A DNA stretch of 23,312 bases from an uncultured Holophagaceae bacterium (GTDB lineage Bacteria; Acidobacteriota; Holophagae; Holophagales; Holophagaceae): NCBI GenBank assembly GCA_903919165.1, contig CAIXHJ010000020.1:1-23312 (forward strand), read 5' to 3'. The notes under the pieces are model-generated. The model saw nothing but the letters and a program-made list of their open reading frames with translations. It was not told where the DNA came from and ran no database searches. Shown here piece by piece: positions 1 to 7,318 of this stretch (the stretch's first letter is position 1; every line of letters starts with the position of its first letter). Made by a program: the position numbers and the translations under genes.

Positions 1-1197
1 GGCATGGTGACCCCCTTCGTCGTGAAGCTCTTTCTCAGGGATATGCAGGAGACAGGAAGGACCGTGGGCAGTCTCTCCGCCTTGTCCACGGTGGGCAGCT
101 TCCTGGGCACGGTGGCCACGGGCTTTTGGCTGGTCCCCACCTTCCATGTGGACCAGATCGCGGGGGGGAGCGCCTTGATTCTCCTGCTCCTCGCCGGGGC
201 CCTGCTCGGCACGAGCTTCAAGAAAGCCAGCACATTGATCATTGCGCTGCCGGCGGTCTTCTTCCTCAAGGCTCCGCCCCTCGCCCACGTGGTGATGGAT
301 TCAGGCACCAAGGCCGAGGTCGTACTCCGCCAGGGCAGCTTCTATGGTTCCATCAGCGTGGTTGACTACAGCTTTCCACCCAACCATACCCGGGAGATGC
401 TGATCGGAGGCACCATCCAGGGAGGGGTTGACATGCTTTCGGGCGAGCCACTGTACCCCTACGCCTACTTCCTCGAACAAGCCGCCCTGACCTTCATGCC
501 CACGGCGCGGAAAGCGCTGGTCATCGGGCTTGGGCCGGGCCTGATCCCATCCCGTTTGGCGAGATATGGCCTCACGGGCACGGTCGTTGAAATTGATCCT
601 TATGTGGTAGAGGTGGCCCAAGGCTATTTCGGGTTCCGCCAGGACGCCTTCAAGATCGCCGTGGCCGACGGACGCCAGTTCCTCGAGTCCACCCAAGAGG
701 TCTATGACGTGGCCCTCCTGGATGCCTTCACGGCGGAAAACGAGCCCTTCCACCTGTTCACGCAGGAGGCCTTCCAGGCCGTGAAGCGCCATCTGAATCC
801 CGGTGGAACCCTGGTCATCAATCTGGCGGCCTGGGCGCCCTATCCGGGGTCTGACAACCGGGTCCTGGACTCGGTGCTTCGGACAATGCGGGAGGTTTTC
901 CCGGATGTGAGAGCCTTCTGCAGTTCACGGACCACCCCAGGATCCGTTGAGAATTTCTGTCTGATGGGCCGACTGGGTGGTGGTTCCGATGGTTCCCCCC
1001 GGTCCTTTCTTCCGGTCTATCCAAAGACTCAGGCAGCCCTCGAAGGATTCATGGCCACGTCCTATGCCCCGGGTCTTTCAGCGGGTGCCGTGTACACGGA
1101 TGACTGGTGTCCCGTGGAGGCACAGGGGGCCAGCGCCAAACTGCAATGGCGGGAGCAGAACATGTCGTTTACGCCTAAAGAGATCCTGCTGGATTGA
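1..1197 (+). CDS. Membrane-fused spermidine synthase-like protein (5' partial)
   Basis: The open frame runs off the left edge, so this is the C-terminal part of a larger protein. The first 95 residues hold about three hydrophobic segments (about 21-46, 54-70, 75-93). They resemble the last transmembrane helices of the MFS-like module found in fused spermidine synthase proteins. The rest is a class I SAM-type fold: glycine loop GLGPG (about 175-179), acidic residue in VVEIDP (about 196), DGR (about 222) and LLDAF with Asp about 240. The later PFHLFTQEAF segment matches the aminopropyltransferase pattern. Family knowledge suggests aminopropyl or methyl transfer on a membrane-tethered enzyme, but the true substrate of fused forms is mostly unknown. 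The ATG at position 4 is probably internal. It lies upstream of, and on the same strand as, the tetrahaem cytochrome at 1290, with a 92-nt gap. Confidence 0.85.
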   Translation, partial: GMVTPFVVKLFLRDMQETGRTVGSLSALSTVGSFLGTVATGFWLVPTFHVDQIAGGSALILLLLAGALLGTSFKKASTLIIALPAVFFLKAPPLAHVVMDSGTKAEVVLRQGSFYGSISVVDYSFPPNHTREMLIGGTIQGGVDMLSGEPLYPYAYFLEQAALTFMPTARKALVIGLGPGLIPSRLARYGLTGTVVEIDPYVVEVAQGYFGFRQDAFKIAVADGRQFLESTQEVYDVALLDAFTAENEPFHLFTQEAFQAVKRHLNPGGTLVINLAAWAPYPGSDNRVLDSVLRTMREVFPDVRAFCSSRTTPGSVENFCLMGRLGGGSDGSPRSFLPVYPKTQAALEGFMATSYAPGLSAGAVYTDDWCPVEAQGASAKLQWREQNMSFTPKEILLD

Positions 1198-1289
1198 GCT
1201 GCGAGGAGGAGAGGACTCAAGTCCGGATGATATGTGTCCGAGGAAGAGGGTAGTTCGGAATTTTGTCTCCTGGTTCTGAGGTACCCCTG

Positions 1290-2096
1290 ATGAACAAGCA
1301 GCATCGCCCCTATGCCCGCCAGAAGTTCTGCTTCCGGTGGCGGGGACGTCGGTGGTACGACCCGAACGAGCGGAAGGTTATCTGGTCGGCCTTGGGCATG
1401 GCCCTCTTTACCCTGGCGGCCAGGATCCTGATTTTGGGTTTGTCCTCGACTCATCCGACGTCGCTGATGGCCAAGTCATCTCCTGCTCATGGCATCATCG
1501 GCACGGCCCATGATTTGAGTTCCACGGGGCTGTACCAGGTGACACACGCTACGGAGGTCTGCATTTTCTGCCACACGCCGCACGACAGTTACACCGGCAT
1601 CGAACAAGTCATTCCCGTGTGGAATCACGCCACCACCACAGCCCAATTCGTGATGTATACCAGCCCCAGCGTCAAGGGCACACTTGACAGCCAGCCCATG
1701 GGTCCCAGCCTCGCCTGCCTCTCTTGCCATGATGGAACGGTGGCCATGGGAGCGCTGCATGAAGCACCCCCTGGGGGTGGGCAAAGCGACTACTCCCAAG
1801 CCGGGGGCGGGGTGAATCGCACGACGGGCTTGATGGAGGGGGCCAACCGGTTGGGCAACGACCTCACCGCCGTCCATCCCATTTCGTTGACCTACCGGGA
1901 TGACCTGAACAAATCCCTGCGGCACCCCGCTGAATTGATCGGTGTGCGCTTGTATCCCTCCAATGCCCAGGGCGGCAAGGTGCAGTGTGGTTCCTGCCAT
2001 GACCCCCACAATTTCGGCATCGACGGCGGAACGGCCCCCTTTCTCCGGGTCACGAAGCAAGGGTCCTCACTCTGCCTGAGCTGCCATCTCATGTAG
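1290..2096 (+). CDS. Membrane-anchored tetrahaem c-type cytochrome
   Basis: The protein has 268 residues and four CXXCH haem motifs: CIFCH (91-95), CLSCH (143-147), CGSCH (233-237) and CLSCH (262-266). The last motif ends two residues before the stop. A single hydrophobic segment at about 30-52 follows a strongly basic, Trp/Arg-rich N-terminal tail of about 29 residues. This suggests an uncleaved signal anchor with the haem domain in the periplasm. The ATG at 1290 is preferred over an in-frame TTG at 1263 because GAGG sits 8 nt upstream of it. The motif contexts (CHTPH, CHDGT, CHDPHN) resemble paired-CXXCH cytochromes of metal reducers. Likely role (inference): passing electrons from the inner membrane to the other cytochromes encoded next door. 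It converges on the 42-haem/lipoprotein pair and shares a hairpin terminator with it. Confidence 0.9.
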   Translation: MNKQHRPYARQKFCFRWRGRRWYDPNERKVIWSALGMALFTLAARILILGLSSTHPTSLMAKSSPAHGIIGTAHDLSSTGLYQVTHATEVCIFCHTPHDSYTGIEQVIPVWNHATTTAQFVMYTSPSVKGTLDSQPMGPSLACLSCHDGTVAMGALHEAPPGGGQSDYSQAGGGVNRTTGLMEGANRLGNDLTAVHPISLTYRDDLNKSLRHPAELIGVRLYPSNAQGGKVQCGSCHDPHNFGIDGGTAPFLRVTKQGSSLCLSCHLM

Positions 2097-2116
2097 GGTT
2101 GTCGGCCAAACTGTCA

Positions 2117-2140
2117 ACAGGGCGCCAATGGGCGCCCTGT
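2117..2140. terminator. Bidirectional hairpin between convergent genes
   Basis: A perfect 10-bp stem (ACAGGGCGCC / GGCGCCCTGT) with a 4-nt loop lies 20 nt after the tetrahaem cytochrome stop and about 22 nt beyond the lipoprotein stop on the other strand. Neither side has a long T tract, so termination may be weak or factor-assisted. Position and symmetry suit both convergent transcripts. Confidence 0.7.
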
Positions 2141-2162
2141 CTGCTCAGGCCAGTGAGGACTC

Positions 2163-2570
2163 CTATTGCTTTGCAGGCGCGGGAGGCATCTCGCCTTCCT
2201 TGAATATGCGAGCGGTGAAGTAGATGGTGGGGAAGGTCCGATTCAACGTGGAGCTATGGAAATCCACCATGGGCATCTCCAGAGGTATGACGACCTTATC
2301 ACCCACCGCGATGGTCGTCTTGGCTCCTGCGGCCCAGATTTCTCCAGACGCGGTCTTCACGCGGACATAGGTGTAGCTGCTGGCATCCATGGTCTCGACC
2401 ACGGTGCCGGAAGCCATTCCCCCACTGGTGGGCACTGGAGTCGGAGCTGGGACCGCGGCCTGCGGCGCTGGTTCGGTGGGCGCGGCAACCTTGGGGGCAG
2501 CATCGCGGTTGCAGGCGACGGCCCCCAGGATCAGGGCCAAAGAAAGTAGGAGCAGGTGAGTGCGTTTCAC
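2163..2570 (-). CDS. NrfJ-like small lipoprotein
   Basis: The protein has 135 residues. A basic N-terminus and hydrophobic stretch end in LGAVAC, a lipobox-like sequence with Cys20 as the candidate lipidated residue. A Pro/Ala-rich linker of about 35 residues follows. The C-terminal beta-rich domain reads ASGTVVETMDASSYTYVRV...WAAG...VGDKVVIPLEMPM..FHSSTLNRTF..IYF. This pattern occurs in proteins annotated NrfJ-related in Geobacter-type genomes. GTG at 2570 is chosen because AAGAGG lies 6 nt upstream; the TTG two codons earlier has no usable site. It sits 76 nt after the 42-haem cytochrome on the same strand, so co-transcription is likely. Its role is unproven. The context suggests an accessory to cytochrome maturation or extracytoplasmic electron transfer. 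Confidence 0.82.
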   Translation of the reverse strand: MKRTHLLLLSLALILGAVACNRDAAPKVAAPTEPAPQAAVPAPTPVPTSGGMASGTVVETMDASSYTYVRVKTASGEIWAAGAKTTIAVGDKVVIPLEMPMVDFHSSTLNRTFPTIYFTARIFKEGEMPPAPAKQ

Positions 2571-2624
2571 GGTCAACCTCTTGGGATCAAAGGAACTTCG
2601 TTTGGGGTGGCGGGGTGGACTGGA

Positions 2625-2644
2625 CCAGAAGGGCCCCGTTCTGG
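2625..2644 (-). other. Intercistronic hairpin between 42-haem gene and lipoprotein gene
   Basis: A 6-bp stem, CCAGAA/TTCTGG, encloses a GC-rich 8-nt loop (itself containing GGGCCC) just after the TAA of the large cytochrome. There is no T tract. It may stabilise the 3' end of the long upstream message or cause partial termination. Confidence 0.3.
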
Positions 2645-2646
2645 AG

Positions 2647-5600
2647 TTATTTATGGCAATCGGTGCAGCCCGATACAGCCAGGAGCCTGCGTTCCTTTGA
2701 GAAGTGTGGAAGATGGCAGGAAAGACAAGTCAGGGGCTTGCCCGTGAACTTGTTGATAATCCCACCTGTGGGGTGATTGGCCTGAGGATGATTGCCGGTC
2801 TTGTCCTTGTGGCACCCCAGGCAAGTTTGTTGGATGTCGCCACGGGGGAAGCCCTTCGACTCGCCACCGTGGGAGGTGTGGCACAGGGAGCACTGGCCTT
2901 CCATGACCGGTTTGTGCCGGGAGGTAGCCTTTTCGGCCTGCTTCTGCAGTCCCTCGTGGCACTTGAGGCAGAGGTCCTTGGGGTTGCCCGCCAGCAACGA
3001 AGGCCGTGATGAGGCATGGGGCGCATGGCAAGTCATGCATTGACCCGCCACCACCGGCGGATGGGGGAAGGCCATCTTCGCGGCCGCAGCGACCTTGTCG
3101 TGGCACATGAAGCAGAGCTCCGGTTTCGGAGTATTCAGGGTCAGGGGCTTGTCGGAATTAGCGTCGGAATGGCAGGTATCGCAGGCGCCTTCTGCCACCG
3201 GGGGATGTCCATTGCCTTTCAGCATCCCGCCGCTGTTGGATCCATGGGGATCGTGGCAGGTGAGGCAGAGCTTCGCCGTGATGGGATAGCCCTTGTGCTT
3301 GGACACCAGCTCCTTCTCGTCGTGGCAAGTCACGCAGAGTTCCTCGGGCGGACTGATGAGCCCCTTAGCCCGGGGAGCGGTGTGCGGCAGGTGGCAGCTC
3401 AGGCATTCGCCCGCGGCTGCAGGTGCATGGGGATGCTTCGAATGGATGGCCGCCCCGATGGCTTGGTGGCAAGTGAGGCAGAGTTCTTCGGGCTTGGTCC
3501 GGAGCAAGTGTTGGGACTCGGTGCTGTGAGGCGCGTGGCACTGGCGGCAGGCATGATCCCGGTAGGGCTTGTGCGTCCACTGGCCCTTGGGGATCGCGGG
3601 CGGGGTGTGGCAGGTGATGCAGACCCCGCTTTGCGGCTGCTTCAGCAGGGCCTCCTGCCGCGTGGCGTGGGGACGGTGGCAGGCCAGGCACTCGCCCTGC
3701 TTGAAGGGCTTGTGCTGGGTCGCACCCTCCTTGGGCTTCAGGCCGTCGTGGCAGTTCATGCAGAGCCCCGGAGAAGGCTCCCTGAGGTTCAGGCCACCCC
3801 GCTGGTTCGGGTTCGTATGGCAGGTGTCGCAGCCATCGTTGAAGGGGGGGTGGACGTTCGGAAGGATGAGCCCCTTCTTCATGGAAGTGTGCGCCTCATG
3901 GCAGCCCGAGCAGTCCACACCTTTGAGCGTGGCGCCCTTATGCTTTTCAATAAATTCCTTCCCACCCAGCTCGTGGCAGGTGAGGCAGGTTTCGGCGACG
4001 GTACCAGTGCGGAGCAGGGAGGGGCCCTTTTCGGAATGGGGGCCGTGACAGGTGGTGCAGGTGCCTTCCTCCACGGGGGCATGGCCCTGCTGGAAGGTGT
4101 CCTTGCGTTCATGGCAGCGGTAGCAGAGCTCGGGTTGGGGGAATTTCAGCAGCTTGGGCAGATCGCCACCGTGGGGATCGTGGCAGGCCAGACAGGCGGG
4201 GTTGCCCTTGACGGGCGGATGGTCGTGCCCCTTCCCCACCAAATCCCCGTGACAGGAGCTGCACATCTTCTCGATGTCGTCCTTCAGCAGCCCTGCTGCA
4301 GGTCCGCCGTGGGGCCGGTGACAGGCGTTGCACTGGCCGTTCTTGACGGGTGCGTGTAGCCGCTTCCGCTCCACGATGGGCTTGTGGCAGTCACCGCAAA
4401 GCTCGAACTGGTTGCTGCGGAGCAGGGCGGCTTGATCACTGGCATGGGCCGAATGGCAGAGAGTGCACTGGCCTTCCTTCACGGGGAAGTGGGGAACGGC
4501 ACCGGCCGCGGTGTCGCCATGACAGGCGCTGCAGAGTTGCTGGGGGGCATCCTTTAGCACCCGCCCCGTCTTGCCGGTATGGGCCCCATGGCAGGCCAGG
4601 CAGTCTCCTGACTTGGCTGGTGCGTGCTGGACCTTCCCCTGGAGCAGTCCCTCATGGCAGCTGAGGCAAAGGCGCTCGCTGGGCGCTGTAAGCAGCTTCG
4701 CGTTCTCGGAGTGGTGGGGCTTGTGGCAATCGGCACAGGCGCCGGACTTGAAGGGGGGATGGACGGGTTCCTCTTCCTTCACCTGGGTCGAGTGACAGTC
4801 GCTGCAGAGGCCTGGGATTGGCGCCCGAAGCAGGCCCTTGGTGCTGGAGGCATGGGGCATGTGACAGGTGAGGCACTCCCCTTCTTTGACGGGTGGATGG
4901 GTGTGGCCGGTCTTCGGCAGGGCCTCGTGGCAGGTCAGGCAGAGCTCCGGCGGCGCCTGGATCAGCGGGGCCTTCCCCTGGTTGGAAGGGGTGTGACAGT
5001 CGACGCATTCCCTGGCAAGGAAGGGACTGTGCTGCTGATCGCGGATCATGCCTTTGGCTGCCGAGCCGTGGGGGTCGTGACAACTCAGGCAGGAGGCAGG
5101 CTTCAGATCCATGCCCATGTGAGCGACGGTCAGACCTCCGAGGTCGTGGCAGGAAACGCAGATTTCCGTACTTGGCGCATTGAGAAGATACTGAGTGCTC
5201 GATGGATGGGGCTGATGACAGGCTAGGCAAGAATCCTTGGCGGCCGAGTGAGGATGCATCATCCCGAGCCGCTTTTTGATGGGCTCGTGGCAGGAGAGGC
5301 AAAGCCTCTGCACTTCGTTCTTGAGCAGGCCCTTCTGCCCGCTGTCGTGAGCGACGTGGCAGGCGAGGCATTCCCGTGCACCCTCGAAACGATGGGCGGG
5401 GCGCTCATCCTTCTGAGCCTGGCGCTGTTTGTGGCAGATCACGCAGAGGGCGCGTCCCCCCGAGGCGTGCAGGATGTTTGTATTGGCTCCGCCATGGTCC
5501 TTGTGGCACCACTTGCAGCGCCCATCTCGCAGGGGCTTGTGGGCCGTGGGTGAGGCGATCTGTTTTTCGGAGGCGGCATGACACTGGACGCAGGCCTTTT

Positions 5601-5694
5601 TGGGGTCAGAACTTCCCCATGAGGGCACGGCCGTGAGGAGTACCAGCGAAGACAGCAGGCCCCAACGGGCGATTACCCGCAGCAAGGAAGTCAT
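2647..5694 (-). CDS. Giant 42-haem secreted c-type cytochrome (paired CXXCH repeats)
   Basis: The protein has 1015 residues. It has a cleavable-looking signal peptide (residues 1-27, ...TAVPSWG) and no later membrane segment or lipobox. I counted 42 CXXCH motifs, the first at 35-39 and the last one residue before the C-terminus: about one haem per 24 residues and no haem-free domain. The motifs mostly alternate between two contexts. One is G-x-C-x-x-C-H-x-x-H, usually CHxPH, preceded by H-x-P-V-K-x-G. The other is P-x-x-L-C-x-x-C-H-E/D. Together they form about 21 doubled-CXXCH modules of about 45-50 residues. Extra His residues near the motifs could supply bis-His ligation. Family knowledge supports electron transport by closely stacked haems in the periplasm, outer membrane or outside the cell. 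The exact location and partners are inferred. No porin gene is adjacent. Confidence 0.95.
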   Translation of the reverse strand: MTSLLRVIARWGLLSSLVLLTAVPSWGSSDPKKACVQCHAASEKQIASPTAHKPLRDGRCKWCHKDHGGANTNILHASGGRALCVICHKQRQAQKDERPAHRFEGARECLACHVAHDSGQKGLLKNEVQRLCLSCHEPIKKRLGMMHPHSAAKDSCLACHQPHPSSTQYLLNAPSTEICVSCHDLGGLTVAHMGMDLKPASCLSCHDPHGSAAKGMIRDQQHSPFLARECVDCHTPSNQGKAPLIQAPPELCLTCHEALPKTGHTHPPVKEGECLTCHMPHASSTKGLLRAPIPGLCSDCHSTQVKEEEPVHPPFKSGACADCHKPHHSENAKLLTAPSERLCLSCHEGLLQGKVQHAPAKSGDCLACHGAHTGKTGRVLKDAPQQLCSACHGDTAAGAVPHFPVKEGQCTLCHSAHASDQAALLRSNQFELCGDCHKPIVERKRLHAPVKNGQCNACHRPHGGPAAGLLKDDIEKMCSSCHGDLVGKGHDHPPVKGNPACLACHDPHGGDLPKLLKFPQPELCYRCHERKDTFQQGHAPVEEGTCTTCHGPHSEKGPSLLRTGTVAETCLTCHELGGKEFIEKHKGATLKGVDCSGCHEAHTSMKKGLILPNVHPPFNDGCDTCHTNPNQRGGLNLREPSPGLCMNCHDGLKPKEGATQHKPFKQGECLACHRPHATRQEALLKQPQSGVCITCHTPPAIPKGQWTHKPYRDHACRQCHAPHSTESQHLLRTKPEELCLTCHQAIGAAIHSKHPHAPAAAGECLSCHLPHTAPRAKGLISPPEELCVTCHDEKELVSKHKGYPITAKLCLTCHDPHGSNSGGMLKGNGHPPVAEGACDTCHSDANSDKPLTLNTPKPELCFMCHDKVAAAAKMAFPHPPVVAGQCMTCHAPHASSRPSLLAGNPKDLCLKCHEGLQKQAEKATSRHKPVMEGQCSLCHTSHGGESKGFPRGDIQQTCLGCHKDKTGNHPQANHPTGGIINKFTGKPLTCLSCHLPHFSKERRLLAVSGCTDCHK

Positions 5695-5830
5695 GACAGG
5701 TACCGCTCACGCATGCACCAAGGGTAGACGGCCTATATGCTCAGAAAGACGAACCAATGGTACAATTTGACCGGAATCACTTGGCTCTTTGGCTCAAGGT
5801 CGGAAGGCCCTTGCTGCGAAAGCCCGTGAG

Positions 5831-6829
5831 CTAGCGGCTCAGTCGCTTCAGGGCAATCTGGAGGAATTCGGGCGGGCCTGGGAGAAGCCCGGAATCCGCC
5901 GCGGCATTCTGGCCCTCCTGGCTGAGCAGGAAATGGACGACTTCATTGATCGGGCCTGGCAAGGGGCTGCCTGGCGTGCGATTCAGGTAGGCGTAGTACA
6001 GGCGGGGCATGGGGTACAGGCTGGTGGTGACGTTCTCCTGGTTCGGGAACCGGGCGTCCTGTCCATGGAGAGGCACCACGGGTAGCACCTTGTTGGCGTA
6101 GTACCAGGACGCCATGGTGCCGATTGCGATGCCGGTCTGATCGGTCATGACCGCCTCGGCCAGGGAGGAGGCATCGTCGCGGAACAGGGCCCCCGGCTGA
6201 AATTCCCCTTTGAGCAGCACCTTCTCCGTGATGGAGGCGTAGGAAGCCGTGCCCGGCCCCCGGCTGTAGGCGTGGATGGGGAGCTTCGCCCATTCACCTC
6301 TGAGGCCGAGGTCCCCCCAGACGACCGCCGGCGCCCTGGCCCCACTCAGCCGGGTCTTGGAGTAGATGGCATCCAGCTGCTCCATGCTGATCGAGGTGAT
6401 GGGGTTGCTCTTGTTCACGAAGACGATGTTGGCATCCAAGCAGACCGGAATGCGCATGGGCAGGTAGCCGTACTTGGTCTGGAACGCCTTTGATTCCTCT
6501 GGGGTGTACTCCCTGGCGGTGATGACCAGCAGGGAGGTGCCGTCCTGCAGAGCCTTCACGGCTTCTTTCGTGAGCTTGGGCCGGAAGATCAGGTTCGCTT
6601 CGGGATGGAATTTCCGGAAGCCGAGGGACCATTCATCCCCAAGATCGGAAAGGGCATCTGTGCCGAGGAGGTCGACGGGACCCTTCACTTCGACGGCAGC
6701 CTGGTACTTGGGGATGACATCAGGAACCTTGGCCCGTCTCTGAGCTGTCTGGGCCTGAAGCCAGCCGAGACAGGACATTCCTGCAATTAGGACCAAGCCC
6801 GAAACCAGGTGTGCTCGGTTGATTCTCAT
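5831..6829 (-). CDS. PstS-like periplasmic substrate-binding protein (orphan)
   Basis: The protein has 332 residues from the ATG at 6829, chosen because AGAGGG lies 5 nt upstream; an in-frame ATG at 6856 has a poor site. A signal peptide ends near LQA|QT (about 26). The mature part has the phosphate-binding-protein (PBP-like) layout. An N-terminal LLGTDALSDL...FRKFHPEANL segment aligns in pattern with the GSDTL...HPG ligand loop of the family. FVNKSNPITSISMEQLDAIYSK is the usual hinge-region motif. SRGPGTASY stands where PstS has its R..SGT ligand loop. No pstC, pstA or pstB genes are nearby, so transport is doubtful. It lies between two cytochrome genes, which suggests sensing or binding of an anion, or a structural role, in the electron-transfer system (inference). 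Confidence 0.85.
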   Translation of the reverse strand: MRINRAHLVSGLVLIAGMSCLGWLQAQTAQRRAKVPDVIPKYQAAVEVKGPVDLLGTDALSDLGDEWSLGFRKFHPEANLIFRPKLTKEAVKALQDGTSLLVITAREYTPEESKAFQTKYGYLPMRIPVCLDANIVFVNKSNPITSISMEQLDAIYSKTRLSGARAPAVVWGDLGLRGEWAKLPIHAYSRGPGTASYASITEKVLLKGEFQPGALFRDDASSLAEAVMTDQTGIAIGTMASWYYANKVLPVVPLHGQDARFPNQENVTTSLYPMPRLYYAYLNRTPGSPLPGPINEVVHFLLSQEGQNAAADSGLLPGPPEFLQIALKRLSR

Positions 6830-6877
6830 GAGGACCCTCTTGGACGATGATCGCATCAGGAACGTCGAAACGTCGCC

Positions 6878-6905
6878 AATGACTTAGCGCAAACTAGACT
6901 GTCAA
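6878..6905 (-). promoter_or_regulatory. Candidate promoter for the PstS-like gene, overlapping a divergent one
   Basis: On the minus strand a perfect TTGACA (6905-6900) is followed by 16 nt and a poor -10 candidate, GTCATT. This would give a leader of about 40 nt before the ATG at 6829. On the plus strand, TAGACT (6895-6900) is a good -10 candidate for the tetrahaem gene at 6949. The two would share bases and might compete. Confidence 0.3.
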
Positions 6906-6948
6906 CTCACCCAGCAATCCCAATTTATCGGATCCCAAGGAACCTGCC

Positions 6949-7308
6949 ATGACTGCCGCAAAATACCGCCTCCTCATCCTCGCCTGCAACCTCCTGGTGG
7001 CGCTCCCTGCCCTGTCCCAGGGAACCAGGAAGCCCAGCCTCCCGGCGTACCACGCCAAGGCCGGTGTCCAATGTTTCGACTGCCACCAGGAGGAGAAGCC
7101 CACCAAGAAGGCGGTGCCGTCGGAATCCTGCATGACCTGCCATGGCGACTATCCCGCCATGAAAGCCTCGACGAAGGATGTGAAGCCCAATCCCCACAGC
7201 TCTCACTTGGGAGAAATCCCCTGCACGGAGTGCCATCGCCAGCATCAGCCGGCTGTGGTCAAGTGTCTCGAATGTCACTCGGGCAAATTCAAGTTCAATA
7301 TCCCGTAA
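6949..7308 (+). CDS. Small periplasmic tetrahaem cytochrome (STC / flavocytochrome c3 N-domain type)
   Basis: The protein has 119 residues with a signal peptide (about 1-23, PALS|QG) and four CXXCH motifs at 42-46, 61-65, 92-96 and 106-110. Spacing and connecting motifs (CFDCHQEEKPTKK, VPSESCMTCHGDY, NPHSSHLGEIPCTECHRQH) match the tetrahaem cytochrome c3-like domain of Shewanella small tetrahaem cytochrome and fumarate reductase Fcc3. Outside the motifs the mature chain has exactly four His (35, 83, 86, 99). That is the number needed for bis-His ligation of four haems. There is no flavin domain, so it should act as a soluble periplasmic electron shuttle between inner- and outer-membrane cytochromes. 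AAGGA lies 7 nt upstream of the ATG. It ends 10 nt from the convergent glycosyltransferase gene. Confidence 0.93.
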   Translation: MTAAKYRLLILACNLLVALPALSQGTRKPSLPAYHAKAGVQCFDCHQEEKPTKKAVPSESCMTCHGDYPAMKASTKDVKPNPHSSHLGEIPCTECHRQHQPAVVKCLECHSGKFKFNIP

Positions 7309-7318
7309 CAACCCACCC

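Noticed and set aside
3016..4359. 447-codon plus-strand open frame
   Set aside because: It is antisense to the 42-haem gene. Its long openness comes from the repeated codon pattern of the CXXCH modules, and its protein has no family pattern.
2647..5694. Regular repeats suggesting a CRISPR array
   Set aside because: The periodicity follows codons of the haem motifs in one open frame; there are no identical direct repeats with unique spacers.
5695..5830. Possible c-di-GMP (GEMM) riboswitch ahead of the giant cytochrome
   Set aside because: Such riboswitches precede some cytochrome genes in related bacteria, but I found no GEMM core motifs in the leader on the minus strand.
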